DNA of 64,000 nt from Liolophura sinensis. Taxonomy: Eukaryota; Mollusca; Polyplacophora; Chitonida; Chitonidae. The notes below the pieces were generated by a model. That model was not told the origin of the DNA. It worked only from the letters and a program-made list of their open reading frames with translations, and ran no database searches. The translations under genes and the position numbers were made by a program. Numbering within the stretch: position 1 is the stretch's first letter; the number at the start of each line of letters is the position of its first letter. Below are positions 36,601 through 50,000 of this stretch, piece by piece. The stretch covers positions 2,919,001 through 2,983,000 of the forward strand of contig NC_088305.1 of assembly GCF_032854445.1 (NCBI RefSeq), given 5' to 3'.

Positions 36601-38536
36601 GCTAAAGAGACGTGAAGGGATTTGATGGTCTCTTTGATGCATTCCGGGGAAGCTTTGGGTTCTTCCTTCATTTTACACAGCAGAGTATTCATGTCTGTCA
36701 CCAAGTTGTACGTCTGAAAATAAAAGCATGAAAAATGGCTGATATCCGGTCAATAGGTGCGATGCGTGCACATTTCAATAGTGATCTTTTGCAATCAACA
36801 GATAACTTGTTTCGTTCAGATTTTAAACTTTTATAACCTCAGTATGCGTGCACATGAACTACTGTATTTTATATCATTGGTGTTTTACGGCGCACTCAAG
36901 AATATTTCACGCATACAACAGCGGACAGCATTGTGGTCTGATGAAATCGGCTAGAGCTGGGAGGAAACCCACGACCATCCGCAGATTGTTCACAAAGAGT
37001 GAGTAAGAGGTGGTTAGTAAGAGGCTCCTGAGTCACTGTGCTGCGAGAACACGCAAGCCCCTCAGCCACGGAGGCCCCGCATGCACATGTAAAAGTGTCC
37101 ATTAGTTTTATGCTATTACAGCATGTTAAATTCACGGAAATATTCAGCTAGTTTCTAAATAATACCACTTGTTTAGTCACTGTGTAGGCGACTTTTATTT
37201 TTATATTGATATTGAACACGGCTGGAACACGGTTGGAGGGTTTATGGGTGGACAAAGCTGAGAGAGACAGAGGAAATCGGACTAAGCACAAAGAAAAGCA
37301 TACAAGACACCGGGGAAACGGACATAGTCCAAAGGAAAGCAGCAAAGACACAGAGAAACCAAACACAGCGCAGAGGAGACCGGATAGAACCTAGAGGAGA
37401 CCGGGCACAGCCCAAAGGAAAGCAGACAAGACACTGGGGAGACCGGACATAGTCGAAAGGAAAGCAGACAAGACACAGAGAAACCAAACTCAGTCCAGAG
37501 GAGACGTAATAAAACCCAGAGGAGACCGGGCACAGCACAAAGGAGGCCGGACAGAGCCCAGAGGAAACCGAACACAGTCCATAGGAGACCGCACGAGTCG
37601 TGATGAAACCAGACGAACCCAGAGGAAATTAGATTCAGCCTAGAGAAAAAAGGAAAGAGATCGGACAGAGCCGAGAGGAATCTAGTCGACTCACAGGAAG
37701 CAGAGCCCAGAAGAAAATGGGAAATCAAAAACGACAAAACCACCGAGCCTTTCCAAATATAAAGAAAACAAAATGTTAGATTTGAACATATCATCTCATC
37801 TTGCCAAGTGCCGGCGGTTTTTATTTTTTGAGAACCCATCAGAACACTCGTTCATGGTTTCCAATCATGCACTTTTTGTTTCTTCTGCCCTTATACATTG
37901 TACAGCAAACTACGTTACCAGCATGGAAGTTGTTTTTCTGACCCTTACCTCGTAAATTTCACAGTCGAAGTAGAAATCAGAAATATAATCCAAGCAAATA
38001 GAGAGATCTGGCCAACACAACATATCAAAGTCGGAAGCATTTGTCCAGAAGGTGAGCTTTTCCTCGAGCAGAGCCTCGGAGGTTTCCGAATTGAGACAGT
38101 ATTCTCCTGCTTTACATTCGGATATCAAGCTGCCGACGATGTCCTCTGAGAACATATACGCACCAATGTCTGTCAGGGTCGCATCTGGGCTAAGAAAGTC
38201 CTTCAGTTCTTGGGGAAGCACGCAGTACTGAGAGATGGTGGCTTGCTGAGAGCATTTTTCGTTAAAGATTTCTTCTGGATTATCCTCAGTGGGAGTCCTT
38301 GTAGTCTCCGCAAACCCATTGCCTGTTCCTGTTTGAGGCGGTTGCATGGCCGTTGTGTATTGATAGGTACCCGGATCTGTTTTAATCGTTGTTGTCGTAC
38401 CATAATAATGGGTACTCTGTCTTGCTGGCGTTGTCGTACGAAACGTAGTGATTGGTGCAGTGTTAACACCATCTTGCGCCGTTACTAGTAAGCCGGCCTG
38501 CGCCAAACTAACTAGTGTCACTAATAGCGACGCCAT
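33677..38536 (-). CDS. Gene A: cysteine-rich single-pass membrane protein, family unknown
   Basis: Six minus-strand exons with consensus borders: 38536-37949, 36713-36579, 35611-35561, 35197-35136, 34928-34787, 33922-33677 (about 407 residues). The ATG at 38536 has a good context (AAAGATGG) and begins a signal peptide (MASLLVTLVSLAQAG). A Thr-rich stretch follows, then cysteine pairs spaced C-x9-C, C-x5-C, C-x6-C and a seventh Cys in exon 1; C-x11-C in exon 2; one Cys in exon 3; C-x4-C in exon 4; C-x6-C in exon 5. The potential N-glycosylation site NAS is in FWTNASDF. Exon 5 starts with F-H-P-W-K-W. Exon 6 gives a transmembrane helix (VIVIAIVSVAALGALSLVIL), a basic stop (WRKRK) and a cytoplasmic tail with EYLEI. 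Topology is type I. The SINEs in its introns are non-coding. Gene B next door is its paralogue. I do not recognise the family. Confidence 0.82.
33957..34490. repeat. Diverged ~140-bp direct duplication in gene A intron 5
   Basis: The segment at about 33957-34092 (GGTCACATGATATTC..., GATGTACAACGAT...) recurs at about 34347-34490. Between them is a remnant of the (ACTC)n SINE tail (34308-34346). Confidence 0.75.
35628..35808 (-). mobile_element. SINE in gene A intron 2
   Basis: An (AAAT)n tail and shared body are present on the minus strand, ending near the B-box side. An isolated plus-strand tail piece GAGTACGGTGTTAAAA lies at 35879-35894. Confidence 0.75.
36267..36365. repeat. 18-bp tandem repeat in gene A intron 2
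   Basis: About five imperfect copies of TACAGTTACTCGGGCTTT. Confidence 0.9.
36856..37078 (-). mobile_element. SINE in gene A intron 1, nearly full length
   Basis: On the minus strand it runs from GGGGCCTCCGTGGCTGAG to GTAAAACACC. An imperfect GTGCACATG / ATGCACATG repeat flanks it, consistent with an aged target-site duplication. Confidence 0.85.
37225..37700. repeat. Degenerate minisatellite in gene A intron 1
   Basis: About 20 imperfect units of roughly 18-21 bp of the type GAGGAGACCGGACACAGCCC. The long minus-strand open frames across it are by-products of the repeat. Confidence 0.9.
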
Positions 38537-40118
38537 CTTTGAAAAATGTCTGTACCACGAGTACAAAGTTCTCCGTAAACTTTCAGCAGATCAATAATAG
38601 TGGCAGTTTCAATAATGGTTCAACCCACCAAGAGTTTTGTGTCCTTAAGTTAACAGCGAATTCCATCAGCAGCAAAGTAAAGATGAATACCTGCTTAACT
38701 GCTCCGGATGTGTTCTCTTTTGTTAAATGTCCTGGTTTTTTTCACCAAGAGACTCTAGCGGACATCAGATGGTTGATTAACTAATCGTCATACGCACAGC
38801 ACAGTCCAAAATACTCAACAGTGTGTTAGTAGTTGACACACCAACACATCGAGAGATAACGTCTCTTATGGGAATGGAAGCCATATTTGACAAACTCGCA
38901 GCAAGGGGGAGTAACTCCTGTTAATGATAAAGATACATGTAGGCTATAGATTTATCAGAACATTAGACGTATGGCGCCGAATTATAGCAGGGTCTGTTTT
39001 TTCTTCAAGTTGGGTTAACGTCATGAGAACTGAGGGACCACCATATGCTACCCGAACTTGGGGCACGCTATTGATCTTCATTACACTAACAAATCAATAC
39101 CTTACACAGACAAACACTCTGATCAATATTTTGAAATTAAATTTTAAAATAAAACTGTATCTATGATATTCGCGTCGGTGTCTATCGGCATGTTAAATGT
39201 TCTAATATTCATAATTCAAACATAATTGAAAGTCATAACATCAACGTGCCTTTTAAACTTGCTAACTTTGTATGATAATTTGTATGTCTTAGTTTTAAGA
39301 ACAAAATTTTAAAAAGTAAGTTTACAAAGTATTAAATGTAAGTTGTTGTTAATATAACTGTTTTCTAATTTTGTACAATATGGCCACCCGAAAAGCATGT
39401 GTCAGTTCTACACATCTTGTGACCAGTTACGTAGTTTTCACACAGTATATAACTGGTCTGTTAATGGCTACCTATCCTTTGCTATCGACTTCAGTACTTA
39501 CATTGTTGCCTGGGATTATTCAACAAATTTTAAAAAGTTCCAAACAGGACTGGAAATTCTACCATTACACAGCTCTTTTCATGTGAGCCGAGACTGCTTG
39601 TAAACGTATATATACGTGTCAGCTGCATGGTTCAAAATCGATATCCTCCCTCAGCCCCAAATACGCCCAAACGCGCCTAGTCGATACACAGCAACTGTTA
39701 CCTTCACACATTATAAGGGGAATAAGAATTACTTGTGAAACCCACGTGTGTGACATTCAGTGAACACTGTAGAATTTTCCACAATAAATGAACACAGTCT
39801 ACTCATTCTCCCGTGACATATGGATCTACACATGGTGGACGAGCACGTAAACTCGGCAGACTTCGGCATTATCCGGAAATCACGTGGAATGACGAAACTT
39901 TGTTTTGTTGTTAATTTACTTCAGCCCATTGTCTCAAAACTTTAGTAAACATGTTCCCCAAATATTTTTGTTTATCTGACATTTTGTGCGCCAGAAATTA
40001 AACGAGACCTGGTAATTACGAAGCATGGAAGTGTGGGAAGTTGATCTGGATGCATTGTATTACACTTTTGTAAACCCGGGAATTTTTATGCAATGAATGG
40101 AATAATTCACACACCAAA
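38537..40118. other. 5' flank of gene A, otherwise unassigned
   Basis: This should contain the gene A promoter. No TATA box or other element could be assigned with confidence. Confidence 0.4.
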
Positions 40119-40121
40119 TAT

Positions 40122-40164
<43 letters not shown>

Positions 40165-40325
40165 TTTGATTGACGTCTTATGCCGTACTCAAGTATATTT
40201 CTCTTGAACACCGGCAACCAGCAATAAAGGGTGAAGAAACTGGGCAGAGCGGAAACCCACGACCATCCAGGTTTCTGGTAAACCGGATAGGCAGCCGACA
40301 TGAACTGGACTTGAACTCACGGCGA
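40119..40325 (-). mobile_element. SINE, degenerate, inverted
   Basis: A long (TTTA)n run precedes GATTGACGTCTTATGCCGTACTCAAG, then the shared body with deletions. The head is lost. Confidence 0.75.
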
Positions 40326-40497
40326 AAAAAGCATATAAATGTTTAGCACAGTCAATTATTGAACAACGCAACCAGCCTGTTGATATTCTATTTTTAAAAA
40401 ATCTTACTGTACGTACCGAAATTTTGAGTGAAAAAAAGTATTTATTTGCTAAGGATGTATTTACGGAACTTTTGGAGACGCAACAAAAGACAAATTC

Positions 40498-40540
40498 TTA
40501 AGCGCGGCGTTAAACGCCAGTCAGCCAGTCACTCAGCTGT
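40498..40540 (+). mobile_element. SINE tail remnant
   Basis: GCGCGGCGTTAAACGCCAGTC followed by a CAGT-rich end resembles the (ACTC)n-tailed family. Confidence 0.5.
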
Positions 40541-41519
40541 GGGCTCTTGCCAGTTGGTCTAGAGAACTAACCCATGGTGCACCCAAGACGTTGCAAGAGG
40601 AGCGTATACGATGGAAGCCTTCATGGCTGTAATAAATCCATTCTAAATAGAGTAGGGTGGTATGGTAGTGGTGCGGTGGGTGCGGAGAGCAGGTCTTCCC
40701 AGCTTAGCTTTTAGAAATACAAATCCGTACTCTTCAATTTACTATCCTGGGACTCGGCCCTTTCGCTTGTGCTGTGTTCAACATGTCGAAGCTGTACACG
40801 ACAGAAACATGTTTCCCGGAATCCTTCAGCAGTTCTTACTTCATGTCACCTAATTATTCGTGAATGATGTAGACTGTAGCGTCACAAGTGACACAAATGT
40901 ATCCGTGGCATCAAGGCAGACTTCGCTAACCGCCATTTCCAATTGGAGTAGGTCGCCCTCGGCAACGTCCCGAAACGGATAAACTCATGAAATGATTTGA
41001 TTGAAACCACTGAGCTATATCCTATCTAAAGTGCGATTGACAAATTGTTTGGAAGTCTTACCTTTAATTTGCGAGTTAATAGTGCACAGAAAGGAACTAT
41101 AATCAACTGTTGTGCAAAAAGGAGATGATCTGAAAGTTGGGAAAAGCAGCCGAGTCCACCATAGCAATGGAGTCACGTGATTCGAAAATGGCGGTTCTGA
41201 TGCTGTCCAAGTGGGGATACATGGGTTACATTTGTGATATTTGCCATGTTATGGTGTTTATTATTCCCTCATAATGAGGTGATATGAATTTCAAATTACT
41301 TGAATATCACGGGGAAACCTCTTTTTGCGGACTACAAGATAGCGAGTCTGACGACAGCGCAGGCGACAGGACCGAGTTCTAGGTTAGTCATTGTAACGAT
41401 TCAGAGCGGTTAATGTATAAGCTAACTTGGGAATATGGCCATCCGATCTCAGGGATACAGTATAATGTGACTGGATGAGGTTTCATGTCTGGTGTCTTCG
41501 GCATAATACTGTTTAGGGA

Positions 41520-41850
41520 TCACGTAACAATGCGATAGGACACACAGCTATTTTGACACGAAATTTTCTGAAAAATTCAGGTATTGACGTCATGGAGTGG
41601 CCACAGATATCACCTGACCTCAATCCCATTGAAGACGTATGGGATGTTCTTGGGGGAATTCTTCACGCCTTGAGACGCCAATCTTTGAATATTCAATATC
41701 TGGGCGCCATGCTGGCACAGCAGGCACAACAGGCGCAGGTTCCCTAGTGCTGTGTTCATGAGTGTTTGACAGTCAGTGAAAAAACGTTGCCTTGATGTTG
41801 TGAATGGGAGAAGGGGACATACGCGGTACGGAACAAGATCTAATATAGAT
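41520..41850 (+). pseudogene. Tc1/mariner-type transposase C-terminal fragment
   Basis: The frame shows a HTAILTRNFL segment, then EWPQISPDLNPIEDVWD, which contains the last acidic residue of the DDE triad, and after a frame break RRGHTRY, the usual C-terminus of Tc1-type transposases. The rest of the element is absent. SINE-like sequence of the (ACTC) family abuts upstream (about 41400-41515). Confidence 0.8.
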
Positions 41851-42054
41851 GGCTAGTCCAAGTGAAATCCAGAAGTGACCCCATCATGCTACAGTTGACC
41901 CTGGAGGGTGTGCCAAGTGAGCCTTATAGCCTATTCCTGTTTAAAGTACTCCCATTAAGTCCATAACCCGATTTATCCACTAGCAAAACACTTAACAAAG
42001 TAACACATGTGAAGTTTCTTTTTTTGTTCAGTGTGTGTACACACACCTACTGAC

Positions 42055-42115
42055 TCCTCGCAGTCATATGACTGAACAATTATAAAGTACGACGTAAAAC
42101 TCAAAGCACACAAAG
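42055..42115 (+). mobile_element. SINE tail remnant
   Basis: TCATATGACTGAACAATTATA followed by AGTACGACGTAAAACTC matches the 3' end of the family at 30337. Confidence 0.65.
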
Positions 42116-44078
42116 GTTGTGGATCGTACATATACGCAACGGGCATCCACATGCAATAAGAATGCCTTTAAATAACAATCAAAAGCAAACCAATCCATGG
42201 TTACTAGCCTAATGGTAATAATGACAATTACATGCTTACCCACAGTGGTTTACAAAACAATCAGCGAAAGACCCTGGGTTTAAAGCACTTCATTTTATTT
42301 ATAAATTTTATTTATATATGAATGTGCAATCTGCGTGTACAGAGATTTGTCGACTTACAGAAGACGATTTTTTACCCAACATATTCAATTTTAGACTCAA
42401 ACTGAATTTCCAGCATTGTTCAAAACAGCTCTTTTACAAAAACAACACAGCTGCCACCACATTTATGACCAGTATACAGTTTATCATAGAGAAAGGGAAT
42501 GCCATATTCCTCATGATTTGCATAATTAGAGAACATTATCACAGTAATTGTCCAAGCCAAGTTAAATGTCAATGATATATTTTATATTATTGCTCTAAAA
42601 AGATTGTGGTGCGCGAATAGTTCAAGTATTAAATGTGCCATAAAATTAGATACAAGAATTATACTCACTAATACTAAATAAACTCATCGGAAGACATCGG
42701 AAGCTGTGATAGGCCGTACTACACATGTATGATGAAGTAGAGTTACTTCATGAAGACGTCTTTTGTTCCTTTTGGTTTTGTTTTAGTACTCAGCCTTGTA
42801 TGGATCATCTTCGTATATGTAAATAAACACACAGGGGATATTTTACGTTGCACCTCCACATAGCTTTAATGTAGGCCCTGTTTCATATATATGCTCGGCT
42901 GATTGGCGATTAACACTGTACTCTAATTTTACGAGGACGGTCAGTTTAATAGATGCTTGAAAATCAGTGTGCCTAGAGTAATCCACCATCTTTCTCCTGT
43001 TTTAAGTTCGAAGTTCGTTTAAGTATTAACCGCTTGAACTTTGTTCATCAAACATTTGCATATAAATGTATATATTTATGTACATGTCAACATTGTTTGT
43101 ACCAAGAGTGCACATGTCCACACAGAACGGGTTTGTACATCCATTAGCCTCCTATGACAAAGTCGCTCCAGGGACCACTCTGCCATTTTCGGTGATTTTA
43201 GGAAGAAATGCAGTGAGAAATATGGTCATTGTGTCGTTGCCACGCTCTTGTTATGCCCCCTACCCCCTAATGTACAACCAAAGCACATTAAAAATATACA
43301 CTACACAAAGCAATCAATTCTGGCCTCACTGTTGTGGAACTGATCGGAATCAAATGTTTTCTAGAATTTGTTCAAAAAAAAAAATAACGAACTGCAATAT
43401 TATGGGGTCAATATTTTAATGTCGGTAAAACGACACTGAAAGGTCAATTGAAATGGGCTATCGGTAATGCTGTAATTAGAAATAGCGTTCCATGTAACAC
43501 AGCATTCAATCGAAGTGAAAACTATTATCTCCGAAAGACCGCGTAGCACCGTCTGACAATCATCATCACTTACATATTTAAGCTTATCCTCCAACAAAAC
43601 TCAATTTAAAATTCTATATTTGCCGTGTACAACGGCACAACTAAACATCTGTTAGAACCACGCCTGTACCTTTTCAAAAAAAAAAACAAACTAAAAAAAA
43701 ACAACAACAACAACGTTAGCTAAATCACCCTGTACAATAATGTTGGATATGGCCTCATGTATTTTATCATATGGACACAGATACTTTGTTACATCAGGAC
43801 AGACAGTTATGTCGGCAAAGAAGCGGTTCGCTGAACGCATAATTTCAACTAAAGGCCGTGTCGTTTTTCCAAACATCTCATTTAGGATTCAAAACAAACC
43901 ATAAATGCCTTTATTTTAAAATGTTTAATGGTAAGTCTTGGTGGGCCCTGGATCCTCTTGCTTGGCACGCCCTGATAGACCTGATTCACCAAAACTAAGA
44001 GCTTTACACCCACTAATGCATCGTGGCTCTGCGGTGATGTAGTATTTTGTGTTAATATTTGACTGATGAGTTCATTCA
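42116..44078. other. Intergenic, includes 3' flank of gene B
   Basis: An AATAAA on the minus strand at 43915-43910 lies about 165 bp beyond the gene B stop and is a plausible poly(A) signal. No other exon could be supported. Confidence 0.45.
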
Positions 44079-47000
44079 TCAGTCATCCATGTCCGGTAGT
44101 ATCTCCATGTACTCGACGCCCTCCCTCACGCGGTGGCGGGACCGCCTTCTCTTCAGACACCAGACCAGCCCCACCAAGAAGAAAAATCCGAGGGCAGCCA
44201 CGGAGATAGCTGCCACTATCAGAACAGTGGACACGTCAATCTCTTCTGTCACCCACAAGGTGTACGCCTGATAAAAGGTCAAAGAGAGAAACGAAATGAA
44301 TTAAAATGAAGCTCGCCTACACCAGAAGCCAAATTTTGGTAAACAAAAAAAAAGTGCAGGTCTATATTCCCGGGGTCTTTTTCCAAGCCAGTTAATTGAC
44401 TTACTGATTGATAGGTGTTTAGCTCAGGAACTAACTCGAACTAAACCACCGACCTTCGCCACGTAACTTACAAACCTCCTGACCGCAACCGAAACAAGTA
44501 CTGTTCGATTCAAACACGCGGGCTCAAGATTAAAAGATTGGCCAAGGGCCTGTATGTCCCCGTGATCGAGGGCTTTGACCATCTGAGCCACAGAGACCCC
44601 TAACTTTGTTGAAGACCGCTACTAAAATCAAATATTAAGATTACATTTAGTTTCATCTATACTTTCTCCTGCCCTCAGTTTTGCATTTCAAAGACGCGCC
44701 ACTGTCAAACTTACTCTCACTCATTTAGGCGATGTTTTAATATTCCATCCACTTTAAAGGGGCGAGAACCATAACTTAACATTCGCTGCGGTAATCATCC
44801 TGATAACACCTTTTTTTAATGACGGCGTTTGCGTGAAGTTCTTGGTAAGAAGAACATTCATAAACGCTCAAAGATAGAATTCTAATGAAAAACGAAAACC
44901 ACATTTTGTTTTCTTTAGTGTGGTCTGTTGTTATTATTATCTAATAACTGAGGACCAGGAAGTTTTTTTTAAATCGTACTCGTCGCTTGGCGCTCAGCGT
45001 TGACAGGTCAGAGCAAGGAATCATGATTGGTTGACCTGGTATCAGCATATGTGACATGTGACAGGGAAGGGTGTCATGTGTGGTGTTTTTGGCATGATAA
45101 TTCAGTAGCAGCAGCACTCTGTCGACGAGGACTCGCCATGTCGCAAGATGACACAGTATATATACAAACACCTAATGACTCTTCGTGATCACATGACTGA
45201 AAAACTAGTAAATACGACTTGTAAACCCATGCATTCATACATTCGATCTTTATGAAGACCTACTCGGCTTTCCCATTCACTTACACTTTCATCGTTCTTC
45301 ATTTCTTCTGGATTGCCGCCGCCATTGATTTCTGCGCCCTCTGTGATGACCTCAGGAGGTTCCGTCCCCCACACGACGTCATTGCTCACTCCTCCCGACG
45401 TCTGCTCTGCTTCCTCCTTCAATTCCTCCTCCTGATTCTCCTCTACCTCTTTGCGCGTCGTACATTTCGCGTTGTCGTACACACACAAGCCCTGCAGGGT
45501 GGGAACGTCGTCCGCAAACCAGATCCAGGGCTTGAACCTGTTCAAATATAGCATTTCATCTAGAGTATGTAATGCATATCTTAATGTACAAATAGTGTAA
45601 CAGAAAGACGAAGGCTCAGTTCTGATTCCGTATATTTCGGCACTTTATTACGCCGTTTTCAGGAGACGATGACGGAATTATTCACTATGATTTCGGAGTT
45701 ACACAATTTGTACCCTAAGTAAAGCTGATCAGTCGCACTGCAGTTAGGTGCTAATTCATGCTCAAAAATATTTCACTTATATTATGGGGTAGATGTATGG
45801 AGGAAATTTGGAAAATCCTTACAATTTATCTAATTGGTTTAGAATTTCTCAGAATTTTACTATTTTAATATTAATAATTTTAATATTACTTCAGAGTTTT
45901 CTAGACCTACTTCAAATCACCGCCAGGTGGCCAACTTACTGATAGAGTAGATCACCATATTCCCCACACACACCTTGGGCACAGAGGTAGTTAGCAGTCA
46001 TCTGTATAAAAAAAAACAGTGAGCTGTTTATTTATTTACTTATTTATTTATTTGCTTATGTATTTCCCTTCACTGAGCTTAAGAAGAATCACTTGTATGA
46101 AGACGATGTACATTATTTCTGGATATTTAATCTTCGGGCAGAGAAGGTGGAGACATGTAAATCTGAAGAGGTGTGGATTTTAGAATTCCTTTGTAAACAA
46201 CATGCGTGCGCAGTCGGAAGGCAAAAGTAACTTCCGCCTGTCTCGTGACGCAGCCACGAGAGTCACGATGCGTGGTAGGTCGGAAGAAGCATATTTTTCG
46301 TGCGTTTTCGTCAAATAAAAACAAAGCCTGAATCCTCAACAGTCCTTGGTACTTTGTGTTGGCATACTTACCGATAAGAGAAATCCAAACGACATCCATG
46401 TTTGCGTTATATCCTTGTTTTGAAAATTTACACGCTATTTATTATCCAAGATATTTATTATCAGCTATCTCAAAAGAGTTCAATTTTGGCAAGGTACTAG
46501 ACTAAACTTTAACTCATCTGCGCAGATACAGTTTTATTTATCCAAGACTCCCCTGCCTGGCTACCAAAAAAGGTTTCATTTTAGGCAAGGTACTAGAATA
46601 AACTTTAACTCATCTGCGCAGATACAGTTTTATTTATCCAAGACTCCCCTGCCTGGCTACCAAAAAAGGTTTCATTTTAGGCAAGGTACCACACTAAGCT
46701 TCAACTCTTCTGCGCAGATACGGAGTAACATATTCTATACGGCACACTTGATCTCGGTTCGCATCGTATAAATCTCGTGGCAGCGTCACTTGAATCAAAG
46801 TTACATGTTTGCAGCTAGGCCGGCGCCATAACCGTTTTTATTTTCCAAGATACTATAGGTAGAACAACATTAAGCCAGCTAACTGCTGTGCTTTGGGATG
46901 TTCACACCGAAAAAAAAAAGAGACAGAGCTCTAGGGCTTTCGTTTGCATCCAAATAAGGTGCCACGTAGGCCTACTGACATGTCTTATTTGGCGACAGTG

Positions 47001-50000
47001 AGAGGGAGAAGTTATTTATTTATTCATTTATTCATTTATCTATTTTGCTGACCAACTATATCACTGTCATATGACCAGCTTTCAAACAAAGAAATCCGAT
47101 TATACGCGTTGTCAAAATTTTTACAGTAGAAAAAACGATTCGTGAAACACCAAGTTATTTCACTTACCAATGCCTTTCTGGTTTCACAGAGCTCTGTATT
47201 ATCGTCTGACACACTCTGAAATCACAACCAATAATTTTAGAAATCTTCCTTTTGTCAATTAGTCAACAGTAAGCTGGTATAATCTGTGTGAATGTTATAG
47301 TCAGTATCGTTCTCCTATCAATTGATGATGGCCAGAATAAAGAGGTTTTCTTGACCATCTCTTTATATAGGGTTGAGAGAGGTTATATGGACCCTCGGGT
47401 GATAAGAAACACCCTGGATATTTCAGCTTAAAGTATTTGTCAGTGCTGCCATCTATGCTGCTGTCAAAACTACTACACCGTCAAAACACCCACTCGTGCT
47501 CATTTACCAAGAAAACTAAGATATATATACTAATCTAAAAGACATGACCCATTTTCTTATGAGGTTAGCGGCATTCTTCCAGATCTGTAAACTGTGAGTA
47601 CGTTATTATTAATCCATATTACCGTGTTATGTTATAGTACAGGTAACAATCTCCCGACATAGCTGTGGGGAGTAACGGTTTTCGTTGTTGTATTCGCCCT
47701 GGTCAGCCGAACTAATAGTATGCACCTGGTAGATCATGGCCACCCACAGTGGCATGGCCATGTTACCCACGCTGTCATACGCCTTATGCTCATTTATTTT
47801 GAGCATTATAAAATTACATTTCCATGTACGCAGTTGTTTTCTTCATCCTAGATGTATGTATGGAGAAATAGATTATCTCTAGATATAGGCCTGTAGTGGT
47901 TTAAGGCATTATACCGTGTATATAAGTCTTCACCAGGATTTGAACTTGGATCTTCACATTTGACATTCAGCACTTTACCCATGCTGAGGTCCACACTTCT
48001 CGGAGAAGGTTTTGGCACATCACCTGAACTAAATCTTTAGTATCTCTGTATTTTAACATTTGCTGAATTAAAAGGTGTTCCTTTTTAGTAATTATTACAG
48101 TACTTTTTCATTTGCGATAATATGGACACAGGGAGTCCATATTACCCATACCTGGGGGGAATATGGACACCTCTGGCAAAATTTTCATGTCGTTTTACAC
48201 AAAGCCACTTTGAAATTTAGTTGTCCTCTGATTTATTGATTTATTTGATCGATGATTTACGCCGTACTCAAGAATATTTCATTTACACGACGGCAACCAG
48301 CCTTATGGTGGGAGGAAACCGGGCTGAGCCTGGGGGAAACCCACGACCATCCACAGGTTGTTGACAGACCTCCCCATGTACGGCCGGAGAGGAAGCCAGC
48401 ATAGCTGGACTTGAACTCACAGCGACCGCATTACTGAAAGGCTCCTGGGTCATTACGTGTTGTCCTCTGATGCAGTACAGATACCTATTGCCCCAAGGTA
48501 CATACAGGGGTAAATTTTGCTCCGTGGACAAAACTAGCCTAAAGCTCAAGGGGTCCATATTACCCCACTACATTATCAAACAAAAGAAATGTAAATATAA
48601 AACCAAACATAAAACTAGGACAAAACAATCAGTGGCATTCATAACACAACCAAAAATAATTTCTTAAAAATGAATATATTGTGAATCTTAGTGGAAATGA
48701 AATCAAACTGGAATAATAAGTATTCCCTCCTGTCGGTAATGTTTACCTTCTGCACTTTCTTTGTCTGATATACCTCATTGTCTGCACTTTATTGAATAGG
48801 GTAGTTTCGAGTTCGAACGCTTTCTGTCACTAAAGGTATAAAAACAGTCCTACTGTATCATGTGACTTGGGGAAAAATGTTAGGCAACCTTTGTCGACCT
48901 TAATTTACCGATCACCTGTCTCAACGTGTTACAGAGAGGCACATATGACACCTCTATCCTTTAGAAACTTTTAAAGTTCACAAACGTTCAGCTCCCCAAA
49001 TTTCTCCACTGTTCCTGTATGACTGACTATCTTTGAAACATTTTTTTAGAGGTCAATGTAAATGTGAGCAAAAATAGATCAAAAACACATTTAACAGGTC
49101 ACATGATACAGTACGATAAAAGAATTCAAACTTAAACCCCCCTACTGTAATTCATAATCAGTGCATCTTTATAGATTTGTGAACAATATTGTAGCTTCAG
49201 TTTGGAATTGAACTGTCTACTGATAGCCGGGGGTGCCGTATTTTACCAATGCTTACAGTGTCCTCGCGGTGAAAGTCCGCCATTGACACGTGCAGGGCTT
49301 TCAGCGTCTGCTCCATGCAGTCACGTGACGCTAATGGCTCCTCCTTCATCTCGCACAATAATTTCTTTGTCTCCGCGATCAAATCGTACATCTGGTGGAA
49401 GTAAAACGAAAAGGATTGATTGGTAGTCGTACTTAATGTCGACATTTTTCTTTGTATTCTAGTACAAAGAATTTCCCAAAAAAGAATAAAAGAATTTACT
49501 TTGTAAAAGATGGACTTTCCTTGAGCGTTCTACTGAGATTCTTGTAATTTTAGAAGGCCAAAACATAACTACTGCATATAGCTGGTAAAACCTGAGTTCA
49601 TGCCACATTATTATGTTAACGAAGGATTCCGTTGAGTTGTCGATACACTAACTGGCACACAACAGTTGACATACGGCATGTTAACAGTGCAAATTAAGAG
49701 AAAACCGCCCATGTTATAAAACCCAAATAACAAACACAAATATGGCCTTCAAACACAGATTTTTCCCAGAACGCACCAGGGTGAATAAGCAGTGACGTAA
49801 CTATGGGTTAGACCCATTGACTTAAACTGAACAACATTTAACAAATCTACCCTAGACCATTCTTCTGATAGATCATGTATTTTGAATTTATCTTTTTTTT
49901 CTGGACCCAGCTTCTCTACAGACCATTGTGTTTGTTTGTTTGTTGTTTGTTTGTTTGATTGGTGTTTTCACGCCGTATACAAGCATACTTATACTTATTC

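Noticed and set aside
37242-37839. Long minus-strand open frames rich in Leu, Phe and Ser
   Set aside because: They cover the degenerate minisatellite of gene A intron 1 and show the repeat period.
43066-43419. 117-residue plus-strand frame downstream of gene B
   Set aside because: It has no recognisable domain or splice context and lies antisense to the gene B 3' flank.
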